Shown: positions 36,774 through 46,001 of the stretch, piece after piece
Layout of the letters: every line of letters begins with the position of its first letter
Numbering within the stretch: the first letter of the stretch is position 1
From: Henriciella sp. AS95
GTDB taxonomy: Bacteria; Pseudomonadota; Alphaproteobacteria; Caulobacterales; Hyphomonadaceae
Length of the DNA stretch: 64,000 bases
Assembly: GCF_038900055.1 (NCBI RefSeq)
Contig: NZ_JBBMQM010000001.1
Coordinates: 1,550,001 to 1,614,000 of the forward strand
Direction: 5' to 3'
Made by a program: the position numbers and the translations under genes
The notes under the pieces: model-generated
What the model was told of the DNA's origin: nothing
The model's input: only the letters and a program-made list of their open reading frames with translations
The model's database searches: none

Positions 36774-38909
36774 ATGAAAACGCTGATCCAGCTTCTTGCG
36801 CTATGGCTTGCGACGATCGCGGCGATGGCCCCCTCCATGGCCGAACCGGTCGATGGCGGGCATGCCCGTGTCGACTTCATAAGCGAGCGCGAAGTCGCAA
36901 CGCCGGGCGAAACCGTGTGGCTCGGATTTGATTTCGAGCTCGATCCCAAATGGCACATCTACTGGCTGAATGCAGGCGATGCCGGCATCCCGCCTGAAAT
37001 GTTCTGGTCTGAAGAGACCACCATAGACGAAGCCGCGATCGGGGAGATCAACTGGCCGGCGCCCGAGCTTATTCCAGTCGTCGAAGGCGAGATCATGGAT
37101 TATGGCTACAGCGACCGCGTTGTGCTGCCGTTTCCGGTAAAGATCCCGGAGGACGCAGACGACACGATCCGCTTTGACGGCACGCTCGACTATCTGATCT
37201 GCGAGGACATCTGCATTCCAGAGCGCGTCGACCTGACGCTTTACCTCGATATTGGAACGGCCCAGACGCCTGACCTTGTAGGTGCGGACAAGATCGCTGC
37301 ATCGCTTGCCAGCATTCCGCCTGAGCTCGATGGAACCGCCCGCCTCAGCGAGGAAGGCGATCGTTGGGTCCTGTCCGTCACGGGCGATCAGATTGCGGGC
37401 ATGACCGGCGAGGCGCGCTTCTTTCCTGAAACCCATGACATCATCCACTCAGCCGACCAGCCTCACGAGTTCGGAGATGACGGCGTCCGGCTCACCCTGA
37501 CGCCCGATAGCGATGCGCGCCCTGAAACACTGGCGGGTATCCTGACCATCCATCCCGAAGACGGCGGAGACCCGGTTTCGGTCAATATCGACGCAAGTCC
37601 AGGCGAGGCCCTCGACGGCACGACGGGCATTCCCGGCGCGAGCAGGAGCGGCCAGGGCGCCGGGGCAGTCGGCGGCGCAAGCCTTGTCATCATGCTCGGC
37701 CTGGCACTGCTTGGCGGGCTGATCCTGAACCTCATGCCGTGCGTGCTGCCCGTGCTTTCAATCAAGGCTGTCGGCATGGTGCAGGCGGCCGCCCAGGGCG
37801 AGAACGCTCATCTGCGTGAGCATGGCATCTGGTACACGGTTGGCGTCCTGCTTTCATTCGCGGCGACGGCGCTGGTTTTCCTGACATTGCGGACCGCAGG
37901 CCAGTTCGTCAGCCTCGGTTTTCAGCTGCAATATCCTGCCATTGTTGCAGCACTTGCGCTTGTGATGGTGCTGATCGGCCTCTGGTTGCTCGGTGTTTTC
38001 CATCTCGGCACGTCCGTCCAGAATGTCGGGTCGGGCCTCGCCAGCAAGCGGGGTAATGTCGGGGCCTTCTTCACAGGCGTCCTGGCAGCAGTTGTCGGCG
38101 CGCCCTGCGTCGGGCCATTCGTCGGCGTCGCGCTGGGGGCTGTGCTGGACAAACCATGGCCGGTCGTCATGGCGGTCTTCCTCGTGCTTGGCTTTGGCCT
38201 CGCCCTGCCATTCCTGGTGCTGAGCTTCATCCCTGGCCTGCACAAGGCCTTGCCCAAGCCGGGCGCGTGGATGGAGCGCCTCAAACAGGCCTTCGCTTTC
38301 CCGATGTTCCTGACGGCGGCGTGGTTGATCACGGTCCTTGGCAATCACCCCGCTGCGGGTGCAACGGCGTTTGGCGCCGTCATCCTGGCCTTCGGCATCT
38401 GGCTGATGAGCGAGTCCGGCGGAAAACTCCGCGTGCCGGTGCTTGCCGTCGGGGCCGCGCTCAGCCTCTTCGCGATTGGCTGGCCGATCATGGCTGGCCT
38501 CGAAGAAGGGCCGGCCGACAACAGTGTCGAGACGTATGCGTCCGTCACGCCAGAGCAATGGTCGAATGAGAAAGTTGCCGAACTCGTCTCCGCAGGCGAG
38601 GGGGTCTTTGTAGACTTCACCGCAAGCTGGTGCGCGACCTGCCAGGTCAACAAGCGCACCACGCTGACAAAGCCCGACGTGCTCGACGCCATGGCTCAAG
38701 CGAATGTGAATTTCCTTGTCGCCGATTTCACTAGGCCCAATGACGAGATTGCGGCAGAGTTGAAAAAACGTGGAAGCCCCGGCGTCCCGCTCTATCTTCT
38801 CTATGCGCCCGGTGAGAGCGACCCTGAAATTTTGCCGACCCTGCTCAATCCAGCGATGATGAAGCGCAAATTCGGGGCTTTCGACACCGCCGCCCTCAAC
38901 GACGATTAG
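36774..38909 (+). CDS. DsbD/ScsB-type thiol:disulfide interchange protein
   Basis: Carries electrons from cytoplasmic thioredoxin across the inner membrane to periplasmic partners. About 711 residues: signal peptide, an N-terminal periplasmic DsbC-like domain (to about residue 280), eight membrane helices with the redox cysteines in MPCVLPVL (about 322) and GAPCVGPF (about 442), and a C-terminal thioredoxin domain with WCATC (about 619). The N-terminal domain is larger than in E. coli DsbD and contains CEDICIPE, as in ScsB. Two adjacent ATGs (36771, 36774) follow AGGGGA; the much longer reading frame upstream runs through the sapC terminator and is not used. Confidence 0.92.
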   Translation: MKTLIQLLALWLATIAAMAPSMAEPVDGGHARVDFISEREVATPGETVWLGFDFELDPKWHIYWLNAGDAGIPPEMFWSEETTIDEAAIGEINWPAPELIPVVEGEIMDYGYSDRVVLPFPVKIPEDADDTIRFDGTLDYLICEDICIPERVDLTLYLDIGTAQTPDLVGADKIAASLASIPPELDGTARLSEEGDRWVLSVTGDQIAGMTGEARFFPETHDIIHSADQPHEFGDDGVRLTLTPDSDARPETLAGILTIHPEDGGDPVSVNIDASPGEALDGTTGIPGASRSGQGAGAVGGASLVIMLGLALLGGLILNLMPCVLPVLSIKAVGMVQAAAQGENAHLREHGIWYTVGVLLSFAATALVFLTLRTAGQFVSLGFQLQYPAIVAALALVMVLIGLWLLGVFHLGTSVQNVGSGLASKRGNVGAFFTGVLAAVVGAPCVGPFVGVALGAVLDKPWPVVMAVFLVLGFGLALPFLVLSFIPGLHKALPKPGAWMERLKQAFAFPMFLTAAWLITVLGNHPAAGATAFGAVILAFGIWLMSESGGKLRVPVLAVGAALSLFAIGWPIMAGLEEGPADNSVETYASVTPEQWSNEKVAELVSAGEGVFVDFTASWCATCQVNKRTTLTKPDVLDAMAQANVNFLVADFTRPNDEIAAELKKRGSPGVPLYLLYAPGESDPEILPTLLNPAMMKRKFGAFDTAALNDD

Positions 38910-38920
38910 GGAGTTTGTTC

Positions 38921-39574
38921 ATGACCACCTTTACCCGCCGCAGAATCAGCCTCGCCTCCGGAATGGCGGCCGCTGTCGCTCTCAGCGCCGGCGCACTGAT
39001 CGCCTTCTCCGCCGAAGCCTCACCGGCGGCTGAACCAGGCACGGCTGCGCCTGGCTTCACAGGGACGACGAGCACGGGCGACGAAGTTTCCCTGTCCGAT
39101 TTTGAGGGCAAGACGGTCGTTCTGGAATGGACGAATGATGGCTGCCCGTTCGTGAAGAAGCATTATGCAGAGCCGCCGGAAAACATGCAGACGCTGCAAG
39201 GCGAGGATGCTGCGGGCGACGATATCGTCTGGCTTCAGGTCATTTCTTCAGCGCCTGGAAAGCAAGGCTATGTCGATGGCGCCGGGGCCGATCAGATCAA
39301 TGCTGACCGGGGCGCGGCGCCTGACCATGTGATCCTTGATCCATCCGGCGACATCGGCCGCCTCTACGGGGCCAAGACCACGCCGCACATGTTCGTCATC
39401 AAGGGTGACAGCGAAATCGCCTATGCCGGCGCGATCGACTCGATCCGTTCGGCCCGCGTTGAAGATATCGCGACCGCTGACAATTATGTCCGCGCCGCGC
39501 TTGATGCCGTGGAAGCCGGCGAGGCCGTCGAAGTGGCGTCTTCCAAGCCTTATGGCTGCTCGGTAAAATACTGA
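38921..39574 (+). CDS. Thioredoxin-fold (AhpC/TSA-like) secreted protein
   Basis: A 217-residue redoxin with a TAT-like signal (FTRRRISLASGMAAAVAL) and probable export. The domain begins AAPGFTGTTSTGDEVSLSDFEGKTVVLEW, then WTNDGCPFVKKHY with a single active-site Cys in place of CxxC, as in this subfamily. A further Cys sits in the C-terminal KPYGCSVKY. It starts 11 bases after the DsbD/ScsB gene with GGGAG upstream, so it is probably a partner of that reductase (inference). An in-frame TTG lies 6 bases earlier. Confidence 0.9.
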   Translation: MTTFTRRRISLASGMAAAVALSAGALIAFSAEASPAAEPGTAAPGFTGTTSTGDEVSLSDFEGKTVVLEWTNDGCPFVKKHYAEPPENMQTLQGEDAAGDDIVWLQVISSAPGKQGYVDGAGADQINADRGAAPDHVILDPSGDIGRLYGAKTTPHMFVIKGDSEIAYAGAIDSIRSARVEDIATADNYVRAALDAVEAGEAVEVASSKPYGCSVKY

Positions 39575-39597
39575 TTTTCAGGTGATGCTGAATTTAT

Positions 39598-39632
39598 CGT
39601 CCGGCTGCTGCAATGCGGCCGGACGATTTTTT
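39598..39632 (+). terminator. Rho-independent terminator after the thioredoxin-fold gene
   Basis: CGTCCGGC pairs with GCCGGACG around a 12-base loop, followed by six T. It lies 23 bases after the stop codon. Confidence 0.92.
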
Positions 39633-39639
39633 ACGGCCC

Positions 39640-40173
39640 TTACTTTTCGCGGCGCACCCGGAAAGCGCGCCCGCCATCAAGCTTCATCATGAAGCTGCCC
39701 AGGGCAGCGCTTTTGATTGTCGCCATTTCGGCGCCTTTGCGTTTTGAGTAACGCACTTCTTCATAGCCAATCTGATACCAGACCTGTCCGTTCTCCAGAT
39801 AGACGGTGAGCTTGCCGGTCCGGCTTTTCTCGATGCGGTCGATCGGCAGGGTGACTTCCTTGATCTGACCGTCATCCTTGCCATTGCCAAATTTCGGCAT
39901 GACCAGTTTTGGAAGGCTGGGAAGATTAAAGCCGAACGAGTCGCGCTGGACTTCATCGACTTCCTCGCGCGTGACGGTGACAACTTCGCCGGACTCTTCT
40001 GCAAGTTTCAGACGGCCAACGGCGGCGTCATAGCAGGCCAGGCGTTCAGAATCCTCAGCGATATCCGAGCAGGCATAAACAGCCGAGGTTGAAACAGGTT
40101 GGCTGGCTTCTTCAGCGAAAGATGGCATGACTATGCCCAGCATGGCGCCGCTTAGTAGCAAAATTTTATTCAT
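39640..40173 (-). CDS. Hypothetical secreted protein
   Basis: A 177-residue protein with a signal peptide ending at SFA. The mature N-terminus has ACSDIAEDSERLACYDAA, a short Cys-x13-Cys motif seen in diverse exported proteins of unknown role. The middle is linker-like (LPSLPKLVMPKF), and the C-terminal half is a basic beta-rich domain (GQVWYQIGYEEVRYSKRKG). It is divergent from the OppA-like gene. Function not known. Confidence 0.72.
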   Translation of the reverse strand: MNKILLLSGAMLGIVMPSFAEEASQPVSTSAVYACSDIAEDSERLACYDAAVGRLKLAEESGEVVTVTREEVDEVQRDSFGFNLPSLPKLVMPKFGNGKDDGQIKEVTLPIDRIEKSRTGKLTVYLENGQVWYQIGYEEVRYSKRKGAEMATIKSAALGSFMMKLDGGRAFRVRREK

Positions 40174-40276
40174 GCCCGTTCGTCTCCTGCTCAGTTCTGC
40201 CGCGCTCTCTTCCCAAGAGCGCGCTCGTCTGAGACACTATGACAAGACCGATAGATAATGGAAGTTCTGGAAACAT

Positions 40277-41941
40277 ATGATCAAATCACTGAAGTCTTCG
40301 CTTCTGGCGGCCTCTGCCGCCGGCCTGGTTCTGACGCTCGCAGCATGCGGCGGTGGCGGGTCTTCATCTGATGATGATGCAAAGGTGCTGCGCCGCGGTA
40401 TCTCGGCAAAGGTCGATACGCTCGATCCGCACCGCTCTTCGGCGAAGTGGGAAAACATCGTCATTTCGGACATGATCGTCGGCCTGATGACGATCACGCC
40501 AGACCGCGAAGTGATCCCGGGCGTCGCTGAAAGCTGGGAGACGAGCGAAGATGGCCTGACCTGGACGTTCAAGCTGAAAGAGACGGTGTGGTCGGATGGT
40601 GAGCCCGTCACGGCAGATGACTTCGTCTACGCCTTCCGCCGTATCCAGGACCCGGCAATCGCGTCGCAATACTCCTCGCTTCTCTACATCGTGAAGAATG
40701 CGGCTCAGGTGAATTCGGGTGAGCTGCCACCGGAAGAACTGGGTGTTCGCGCGGTTGATGACTACACATTCGAGATTACGCTGGAAGAACCAGCGCCATA
40801 CCTGCTCGGCCTTATGACGCACTACACGACCTACCCGGTGCCCAAACACATCGTCGAGCAATACGGAGAAAGCTGGATCCAGCCGGACAATATCGAGGTC
40901 AACGGGCCTTACAAACTGGCTTACTGGCGGACAGGCGACCAGCTCGTCTCGGAAAAGAACCCGCTCTACTATGAAGCTGACGAAGTGTGCTTCGACCGTG
41001 TCGCCTATTTCGAGCTTGAAGACTCCGCTGCCGTGGAGCGCAAGATCGAAGCTGGCGATATGGACATCAATAATGGCTTTGATGGCGGCCGGACCGAGGA
41101 ACTCGAGGCGAAGTTTCCAGGCTGGGTCCGCACGGCGCCAAGCCTGATCACCACTTACTGGACGCTGAATACCAGCCAGGAGCCGTTCACCGATGTGCGC
41201 GTGCGCAAGGCGCTCGCCATGGCGCTGGACCGTGAATTCATCGTCGATAAGGTGCTGACGCCTGGTTACATCCCGGCCTACTCATTCGTGCCGCCCACAA
41301 TGAGCAATTACGATGTCGAGCGCCCGGAAGTCAGCTTCAAGGATCTGAGCCGGGACGAGCGGCTTGCTGAAGCCAAATCCCTGCTTGAGGATGCCGGCTA
41401 CGGGCCGGACAATCCGCTGGACTTCGAGTTCATCTATCGGTCCACCGACGACAATCCGAAAGTTGCGCCGGTCGCCCAGGCCAATTGGGAGGACATCGCG
41501 CCATGGGTAAACGCCCAGATCCTGAAACAGGATACCAAAGTGCTGTATGCGCGCCTTCGCCAGAGCGATTTCGAGGCAGCAGACGGGGCGTGGGTTGCGG
41601 ATTTCGATGATCCGATCAACTTCCTCTATCTTCTGGATTCCACGACCGGCCAGCAGAACTATGGCCGCTACGACAATGCTGAGTATGATAATCTGCTGGC
41701 ACAGGCGAGCCAGGAGCGCGACCTTGAGGCCCGCGCGCAGATTTTCGCCGAGGCCGAAAAGCTGATGCTTGAAGACTATCCGATCACGCCGATGTGGATT
41801 CAGGTCACCAAGAACCTTGTCGACCCGAGCATTACAGGCTGGGCTGAAAACGCACAGGACGATCACCTGTCGCGCTGGATGTGCCGGGCTGACACGGAAG
41901 CCGAAAGTGTGAGCGGCGACGCAGAAACAGCCGGCGAATAA
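40277..41941 (+). CDS. Peptide ABC transporter substrate-binding lipoprotein (OppA family)
   Basis: A 554-residue SBP_bac_5 protein with a signal peptide ending in the lipobox LAAC, then a Gly/Ser/Asp linker. Family sequences include AKVDTLDPHRSS, GLTWTFKLKETVWSDGEPVTADDFVYAFRR, VRKALAMALDRE and a C-terminal EDYPITPMWIQVTKN. It binds oligopeptides in the periplasm. No permease or ATPase genes are found within the window, so it is an orphan receptor here. An acidic tail of about 20 residues is unusual. Confidence 0.92.
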   Translation: MIKSLKSSLLAASAAGLVLTLAACGGGGSSSDDDAKVLRRGISAKVDTLDPHRSSAKWENIVISDMIVGLMTITPDREVIPGVAESWETSEDGLTWTFKLKETVWSDGEPVTADDFVYAFRRIQDPAIASQYSSLLYIVKNAAQVNSGELPPEELGVRAVDDYTFEITLEEPAPYLLGLMTHYTTYPVPKHIVEQYGESWIQPDNIEVNGPYKLAYWRTGDQLVSEKNPLYYEADEVCFDRVAYFELEDSAAVERKIEAGDMDINNGFDGGRTEELEAKFPGWVRTAPSLITTYWTLNTSQEPFTDVRVRKALAMALDREFIVDKVLTPGYIPAYSFVPPTMSNYDVERPEVSFKDLSRDERLAEAKSLLEDAGYGPDNPLDFEFIYRSTDDNPKVAPVAQANWEDIAPWVNAQILKQDTKVLYARLRQSDFEAADGAWVADFDDPINFLYLLDSTTGQQNYGRYDNAEYDNLLAQASQERDLEARAQIFAEAEKLMLEDYPITPMWIQVTKNLVDPSITGWAENAQDDHLSRWMCRADTEAESVSGDAETAGE

Positions 41942-41967
41942 GCAGACCATCTGCGAGGGGGAGCGAG

Positions 41968-43032
41968 ATGAGTTCGGAAATGGAGACCCTGGGCACCGCG
42001 TCACTCGGTAGCCTTGGAACGTCGAAGAGAGCTGATCTGTCAGGCCAGCCTTGCCGCAATTGTGGCGAGATGGTCGATCAACGCCACTGTCCGCGCTGCG
42101 GGCAGCTGGCGGCGAGCTTTCATCGCCCGTTCCTGTCGCTCATTTTCGAGACTGTTTCAGACTCTCTCGCCCTTGATGGCCGCATCGCGCGAACCTTGCC
42201 GCTTCTGATGTTCCGGCCGGGCGTGCTGACGCGCCGGTACAATGAAGGAAAGCGTGCCCGCTATGTGCCGCCCTTCAGGCTGTTCCTGCTGTCCTCGCTG
42301 ATCTTCTATTTCGTCGTCTTTGCCCTGCTGGATGGGCAGACCTGGACCAAGCAACCGCTCGTGCTCGACGGCGGCGATGTCATGACGGAGCAGGAAGCCG
42401 CCGAGCTGCAGCAGGAATTGAAGGATGCCGGAGTAGAAACTGGGCCGAGCTGGATGCGGTTCGGTACCGGCGACGATCCTTCGATGAGCGATGAGGCGGG
42501 CGATGAAGAAACGCCCACCACGTCAGACGGCGATGCAAACACCGATACAACCGGCGAGGCAGACGCCGACGCCGAGACTGGCACGCCAGCCGATAGCGAC
42601 TTCGAAAGTGAAATCGAAGAGCGCATTCGACGGATCGCCGACAATCCGAGACTGTTTTTCATGGCCCTGCAGGACTGGGCACCGCGGCTCAGCCTGATGC
42701 TGGTTCCGTTGACCATGCTGACGCTGGCGCTGATGTATTTCTGGAAGCGGAAACTCTACACCTACAATCACGCGATCCACGCCTTCCATCTGCACACATG
42801 GATGTACCTTGCGGGGACGGTCGCCGTCGTGCTGTCGCTTGCGACGGGGCCAGGCGTATGGGGCGTCTTCCTCCTGGTCGTTCCCATTTACGTATTGCTC
42901 AGTCTGCGAGGGGCCTATGGCACTGGCTTTTTCATGGGGTTCCTCAGGACGGCGCTGCTGGGCTTTGTCTGGTTGATCGGCCTTTCCGTGCTCACGGCCT
43001 TCACCTTCCTTGCAAGCGTGTTTTCGGTCTAG
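41968..43032 (+). CDS. DUF3667-family membrane protein with a zinc ribbon
   Basis: A 354-residue protein. An N-terminal zinc ribbon CRNCGEMVDQRHCPRCGQ (four cysteines in two pairs) is followed by amphipathic and membrane segments. FETVSDSLALDGRIARTLP and MFRPGVLTRRYNEGKRARYV, then PPFRLFLLSSLIFYFVV, are typical of DUF3667. An acidic, Thr/Asp-rich loop of about 80 residues splits the membrane region, and three to four helices close the protein. Function unknown. GAGGGG precedes the ATG. Confidence 0.87.
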   Translation: MSSEMETLGTASLGSLGTSKRADLSGQPCRNCGEMVDQRHCPRCGQLAASFHRPFLSLIFETVSDSLALDGRIARTLPLLMFRPGVLTRRYNEGKRARYVPPFRLFLLSSLIFYFVVFALLDGQTWTKQPLVLDGGDVMTEQEAAELQQELKDAGVETGPSWMRFGTGDDPSMSDEAGDEETPTTSDGDANTDTTGEADADAETGTPADSDFESEIEERIRRIADNPRLFFMALQDWAPRLSLMLVPLTMLTLALMYFWKRKLYTYNHAIHAFHLHTWMYLAGTVAVVLSLATGPGVWGVFLLVVPIYVLLSLRGAYGTGFFMGFLRTALLGFVWLIGLSVLTAFTFLASVFSV

Positions 43033-43082
43033 AACGGCCCAGCTGAATTGCTTCTCTGGTCCGCCGCGACTATTGGCACACC

Positions 43083-43814
43083 GTGACCCGAAATCGCCCG
43101 ATCCCGCACATCAAGGCCGAAGACGCCGCGTACATTCGCTCGCTCCTTATCCATGAGGATGACAAGCTGCTGGCCTTCAACAAGCCGTCTGGCCTGGCTG
43201 TTCAGACCGCTGGCGGACGAGGCCAGTCGCTCGATTTCCTGCTCTGGGCGTTTGCAAAGTCGAATGGCAAGCGGCCCAAGCTGGTCCATCGGATCGATTC
43301 CGGCACATCGGGCGTGCTCGTTGTCGCCCGCACCAAGCCGGCAGCCGCTCACCTGTCGGAACAGTTCTCAGGGCGCACAGCCCGAAAGACCTACACAGCC
43401 CTGATTTCAGGCGACGTTCCCGGCGCAGACAGCGGCGTAATCGCGACTGCGCTCAAAAAGGTCCCATCAGATCGCGGCGGCCGCGAAAAGATGATCGCGG
43501 CAACCGATGATGAGAGGGGGGCGCAATCTGCGCGGACGGCCTGGCGCATTCTCGCGCGATCAGGAAACCACGCGATGGTTGAGGCCCGGCCGGAAACAGG
43601 ACGGATGCACCAGATCCGCGCTCATTTTGCCATCATGGGATGCCCGATCATCGGCGATCGTATCTACGGCACGGGAAAAATGTCGGCAGAGCGATTGATG
43701 CTGCATGCGGCCCGTCTCGAGATCATCCATCCCGATGGCGACCCCCTGTCATTGTCCGCGCCCTTGCCAGATGACTTTGTCGCGCAGGCCAAGCGGGCAT
43801 CGCTGACCGTTTAG
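43083..43814 (+). CDS. RluA-family pseudouridine synthase
   Basis: A 243-residue RNA pseudouridine synthase without an S4 domain. The catalytic Asp is in LVHRIDSGTSGVLVVAR, followed by KTYTALISGDV and GRMHQIRAHF. The start is GTG at 43083. The missing S4 domain and size resemble RluA/TruC-type enzymes; the target RNA cannot be told. Its stop overlaps that of the converging dehydrogenase gene by 4 bases. A second, S4-containing RluA-family gene lies at about 46.3 kb. Confidence 0.9.
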   Translation: MTRNRPIPHIKAEDAAYIRSLLIHEDDKLLAFNKPSGLAVQTAGGRGQSLDFLLWAFAKSNGKRPKLVHRIDSGTSGVLVVARTKPAAAHLSEQFSGRTARKTYTALISGDVPGADSGVIATALKKVPSDRGGREKMIAATDDERGAQSARTAWRILARSGNHAMVEARPETGRMHQIRAHFAIMGCPIIGDRIYGTGKMSAERLMLHAARLEIIHPDGDPLSLSAPLPDDFVAQAKRASLTV

Positions 43815-45022
43815 CTTTCGGTCGCAGGCGTCAGTTTGATCAGTCGGCCGCCATCCTCGTCTTCAAGGACATAGATTGAGCCGTCGGGACCTTGTTCGAC
43901 TTCCCGGATGCGCTTGCCCCATTCATACCGTTCAGCCTCGGCCGCTGTGGTTTCCATCGTGTTGGACGTGCCGCCAGCACCTTGATTATCGAGCGGCTCC
44001 TGCTCGAACTCGACGCGAATGAGCGCCTGCGAAGACAGTCCGCCGATGAAGGCATCACCCTGCCAGTCGCTGAACAGGCTGCCATCATAAATGATGAGGC
44101 CGGCGGGGCTGATCACCGGTGTCCAGGAGACAGCCGGGTTTTCATAGATCGGGTTCTCTTCGTGATTGGCCGGGAATTGCTTGCCATTATAGTGCTCGCC
44201 ATTCGAGACATAGGGATAGCCGTAATTCTCGCCCTTCACGATGCGGTTGAGTTCGTCGCCGCCTTTCGGTCCCATCTCATGCGCCCAGAGCTGGCCGTCG
44301 GCATCAAACGCGACGCCCAGCATGTTGCGATGGCCGAGCGACCAGATCGTGTCGGCGACGGCGCCATTGCCATAGAAGGGGTTGTCGTCGAGCGGCTCAC
44401 CATCGGTCGTGACGCGGATTATCTTGCCGAGATTCATGTCCATGTTCTGCGCAGGGCTGAATTTCTGGCGCTCGCCGGACGTGATGATGAGATTGCCGTC
44501 CGGTGCGATGGCGAGGCGGTGGCTGTAATGGCCGTTTCCGGGCACTTTCTGTGACTGCTCCCAGATACGGGTCACGTCTGACAGCGATCCTCCATCGGCG
44601 GTCAGCGTCAGCATGGCTTTGTCGACAACAGCGCCGCTTAGCGAGTCATCATCGGCGTCGCGCTCGACATAGGAGATGAACACCTCGCCGCTGTCGCCAT
44701 CGAAACCATCGCCGAGAATGATGTCTCCAAGACCGCCCTGGCCGCGCGCGGTGACAGACGGCACGCCGCTGATTTCACCCAGTTTCTTGCCATTCGTATC
44801 AAGCAGCCAGAGAGCGCCACCCTTTTCGGTGACCAGGGCCCGTCCGTCAGGCAGGAAGGTCATGGCCCACGCACTGTCAAAGGTTTCGAGCGGCGTCGCT
44901 GTCAGCGCAGTGCCTTCGCTGCCGGTGATGGAAAGCGGCTCGGTCGTCTGGGCCGTGGCGCAGGCGCCAAGGGCAATAAAAGAGGCAGCGGTTGCAATCA
45001 GGCGGGGCGATAGCGTGTTCAT
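43811..45022 (-). CDS. PQQ-dependent sugar dehydrogenase (GSDH family), lipoprotein
   Basis: A 403-residue glucose/sorbosone dehydrogenase-like beta-propeller of the soluble aldose dehydrogenase (YliI) type. A signal peptide ends in ALGAC, so it is probably membrane anchored. Family sequences include SAWAMTFLPDGRALVTEKGG, GNGHYSHRLAIAPDGN, IWSLGHRNMLGVAFD and HEMGPKGGDELN. The conserved His in the YSHRL segment is the expected catalytic base. PQQ synthesis genes are not in the window. Confidence 0.9.
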   Translation of the reverse strand: MNTLSPRLIATAASFIALGACATAQTTEPLSITGSEGTALTATPLETFDSAWAMTFLPDGRALVTEKGGALWLLDTNGKKLGEISGVPSVTARGQGGLGDIILGDGFDGDSGEVFISYVERDADDDSLSGAVVDKAMLTLTADGGSLSDVTRIWEQSQKVPGNGHYSHRLAIAPDGNLIITSGERQKFSPAQNMDMNLGKIIRVTTDGEPLDDNPFYGNGAVADTIWSLGHRNMLGVAFDADGQLWAHEMGPKGGDELNRIVKGENYGYPYVSNGEHYNGKQFPANHEENPIYENPAVSWTPVISPAGLIIYDGSLFSDWQGDAFIGGLSSQALIRVEFEQEPLDNQGAGGTSNTMETTAAEAERYEWGKRIREVEQGPDGSIYVLEDEDGGRLIKLTPATES

Positions 45023-45225
45023 GAGAAACCTTTCCGGAATTCTGAGCTTTGATGAGGGAGCTATCTCACCTACGCCTCGCGTCCAGTTTGGTTTCGATCA
45101 GCCGGCGTCGAACACGTTCACACCACCGTGATCGCCGATGGCCTCCATCGCGCCATTCAGGATGCGGCAGACGATGCTGCAAGCGCGTTCAGCCCGAATG
45201 ACGGTCGCCACTATCGTTTTGCCTG

Positions 45226-45323
45226 CAATCGCCGTAAAAGCCCGCCCATGAACGGATTTCTCTATGTGGCGCTCGGCGGCGCGATCGGGGCCAGCCTGCG
45301 GCATGGCGCGGGGCTGGCGGCGG
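45226..45323 (+). repeat. Direct repeat of the crcB 5' end, left copy
   Basis: 98 bases matching 45904-46001 at 94 positions, offset 678 bases. It covers 22 bases upstream of the crcB ATG and its first 25 codons. The two differences inside the codons are both synonymous (GTG/GTA and GCC/GCG). Confidence 0.95.
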
Positions 45324-45334
45324 ACCCCGGATAG
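45248..45334 (+). pseudogene. crcB: Truncated 5' fragment of crcB
   Basis: The first 25 codons of the fluoride channel gene, identical in protein to the intact copy downstream, then Asp-Pro-Gly and a TAG stop. It cannot form a channel (28 residues against 129). An in-frame upstream extension from 45128 has no family signal. Upstream, 45023-45225 contains nothing else I can support. Confidence 0.85.
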
Positions 45335-45379
45335 CATTGCACGTCGGTGCCGCGTGCTCATCTACTCGCTGAACAAAAT

Positions 45380-45595
45380 TTAGGAGGGGAGCGCCAAGCC
45401 TATCAGACCAGCGACTATTGAAAGTGTGCCCAACCCATACATCCATGCGATTGTGGATTTGTGTTCTTTTTCACTCGCCTCATCGGGTGGCGTTCCGTAC
45501 GTTTTATCCATGTGCTCATTTTCTTTGGCATTCCAGAACCGCAAGACCGTGGCCCAGATGATGAGCAATGCGCCTAATACAAAAAATGCTGACAT
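45380..45595 (-). CDS. Small two-helix membrane protein in the crcB islet
   Basis: A 71-residue protein: helix 1 SAFFVLGALLIIWATVLRFW, a polar Glu/Lys/Asp loop of about 25 residues, helix 2 GLGTLSIVAGLIGLAL. AAAGGTG precedes the ATG. The gene lies in the AT-richer segment between the two crcB 5' copies, so it is probably of foreign origin. No family recognised. Confidence 0.55.
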   Translation of the reverse strand: MSAFFVLGALLIIWATVLRFWNAKENEHMDKTYGTPPDEASEKEHKSTIAWMYGLGTLSIVAGLIGLALPS

Positions 45596-45607
45596 TCGAA
45601 CACCTTT

Positions 45608-45832
45608 TCATTCTGAATAATTCTCTTTGAATGGAAGACGATCCCGAGTCCTTTGAAACGCTTTTCCAGTCATGCGACCTTGCGACGGTAAGTAGATCGG
45701 CCCAGGAAAACTAGCCATAGGCTCGTCGTATTTGGTAACGCGCGCAGATACTTCGAGAACGTATGTCTTTGAGTAAATGTGGTTTGTCAAAGACTGTAGT
45801 ACTCGATTGTACTGGCCGGCGATCGATCGCAT
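45608..45832 (-). CDS. Small hypothetical protein in the crcB islet
   Basis: A 74-residue reading frame beginning MRSIAGQYNRVLQSLTNH and ending in a basic tail with DRLPFKENYSE. GAGGGA lies about 11 bases upstream. It is polar with no membrane segment. Base composition is lower in GC than the flanks. Coding status is uncertain; the longer frame running back into crcB is antisense noise. Confidence 0.3.
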   Translation of the reverse strand: MRSIAGQYNRVLQSLTNHIYSKTYVLEVSARVTKYDEPMASFPGPIYLPSQGRMTGKAFQRTRDRLPFKENYSE

Positions 45833-45903
45833 GCAACAACAATCCCTCTTCAGTATAAACTGGGGTGCGTAGTTCACGTCTGACACCCCTGTCTTTTCTT
45901 CAC

Positions 45904-46001
45904 CAATCGACGTAAAAGCCCGCCTATGAACGGATTTCTCTATGTAGCGCTCGGCGGCGCGATCGGGGCGAGCCTGCGGCATGGCGCGGGGCTGGCGGCG
46001 G
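45904..46001 (+). repeat. Direct repeat of the crcB 5' end, right copy (within intact crcB)
   Basis: Partner of 45226-45323. The 580 bases between the copies contain the two small minus-strand reading frames and end in a weak hairpin (GGGGTG / CACCCC at 45862-45889) followed by a T-rich stretch. Confidence 0.95.

Noticed and set aside
37854-38699. A 281-residue frame antisense to the DsbD/ScsB gene
   Set aside because: Shadow of membrane helices; no family signal.
45128-45247. In-frame upstream extension of the truncated crcB copy
   Set aside because: No homology, no ribosome binding site, and the true crcB start codon is inside the repeat.
45840-45925. Possible fluoride riboswitch before crcB
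   Set aside because: The conserved crcB-motif sequence and its pseudoknot cannot be found; only a weak GGGGTG/CACCCC hairpin is present.
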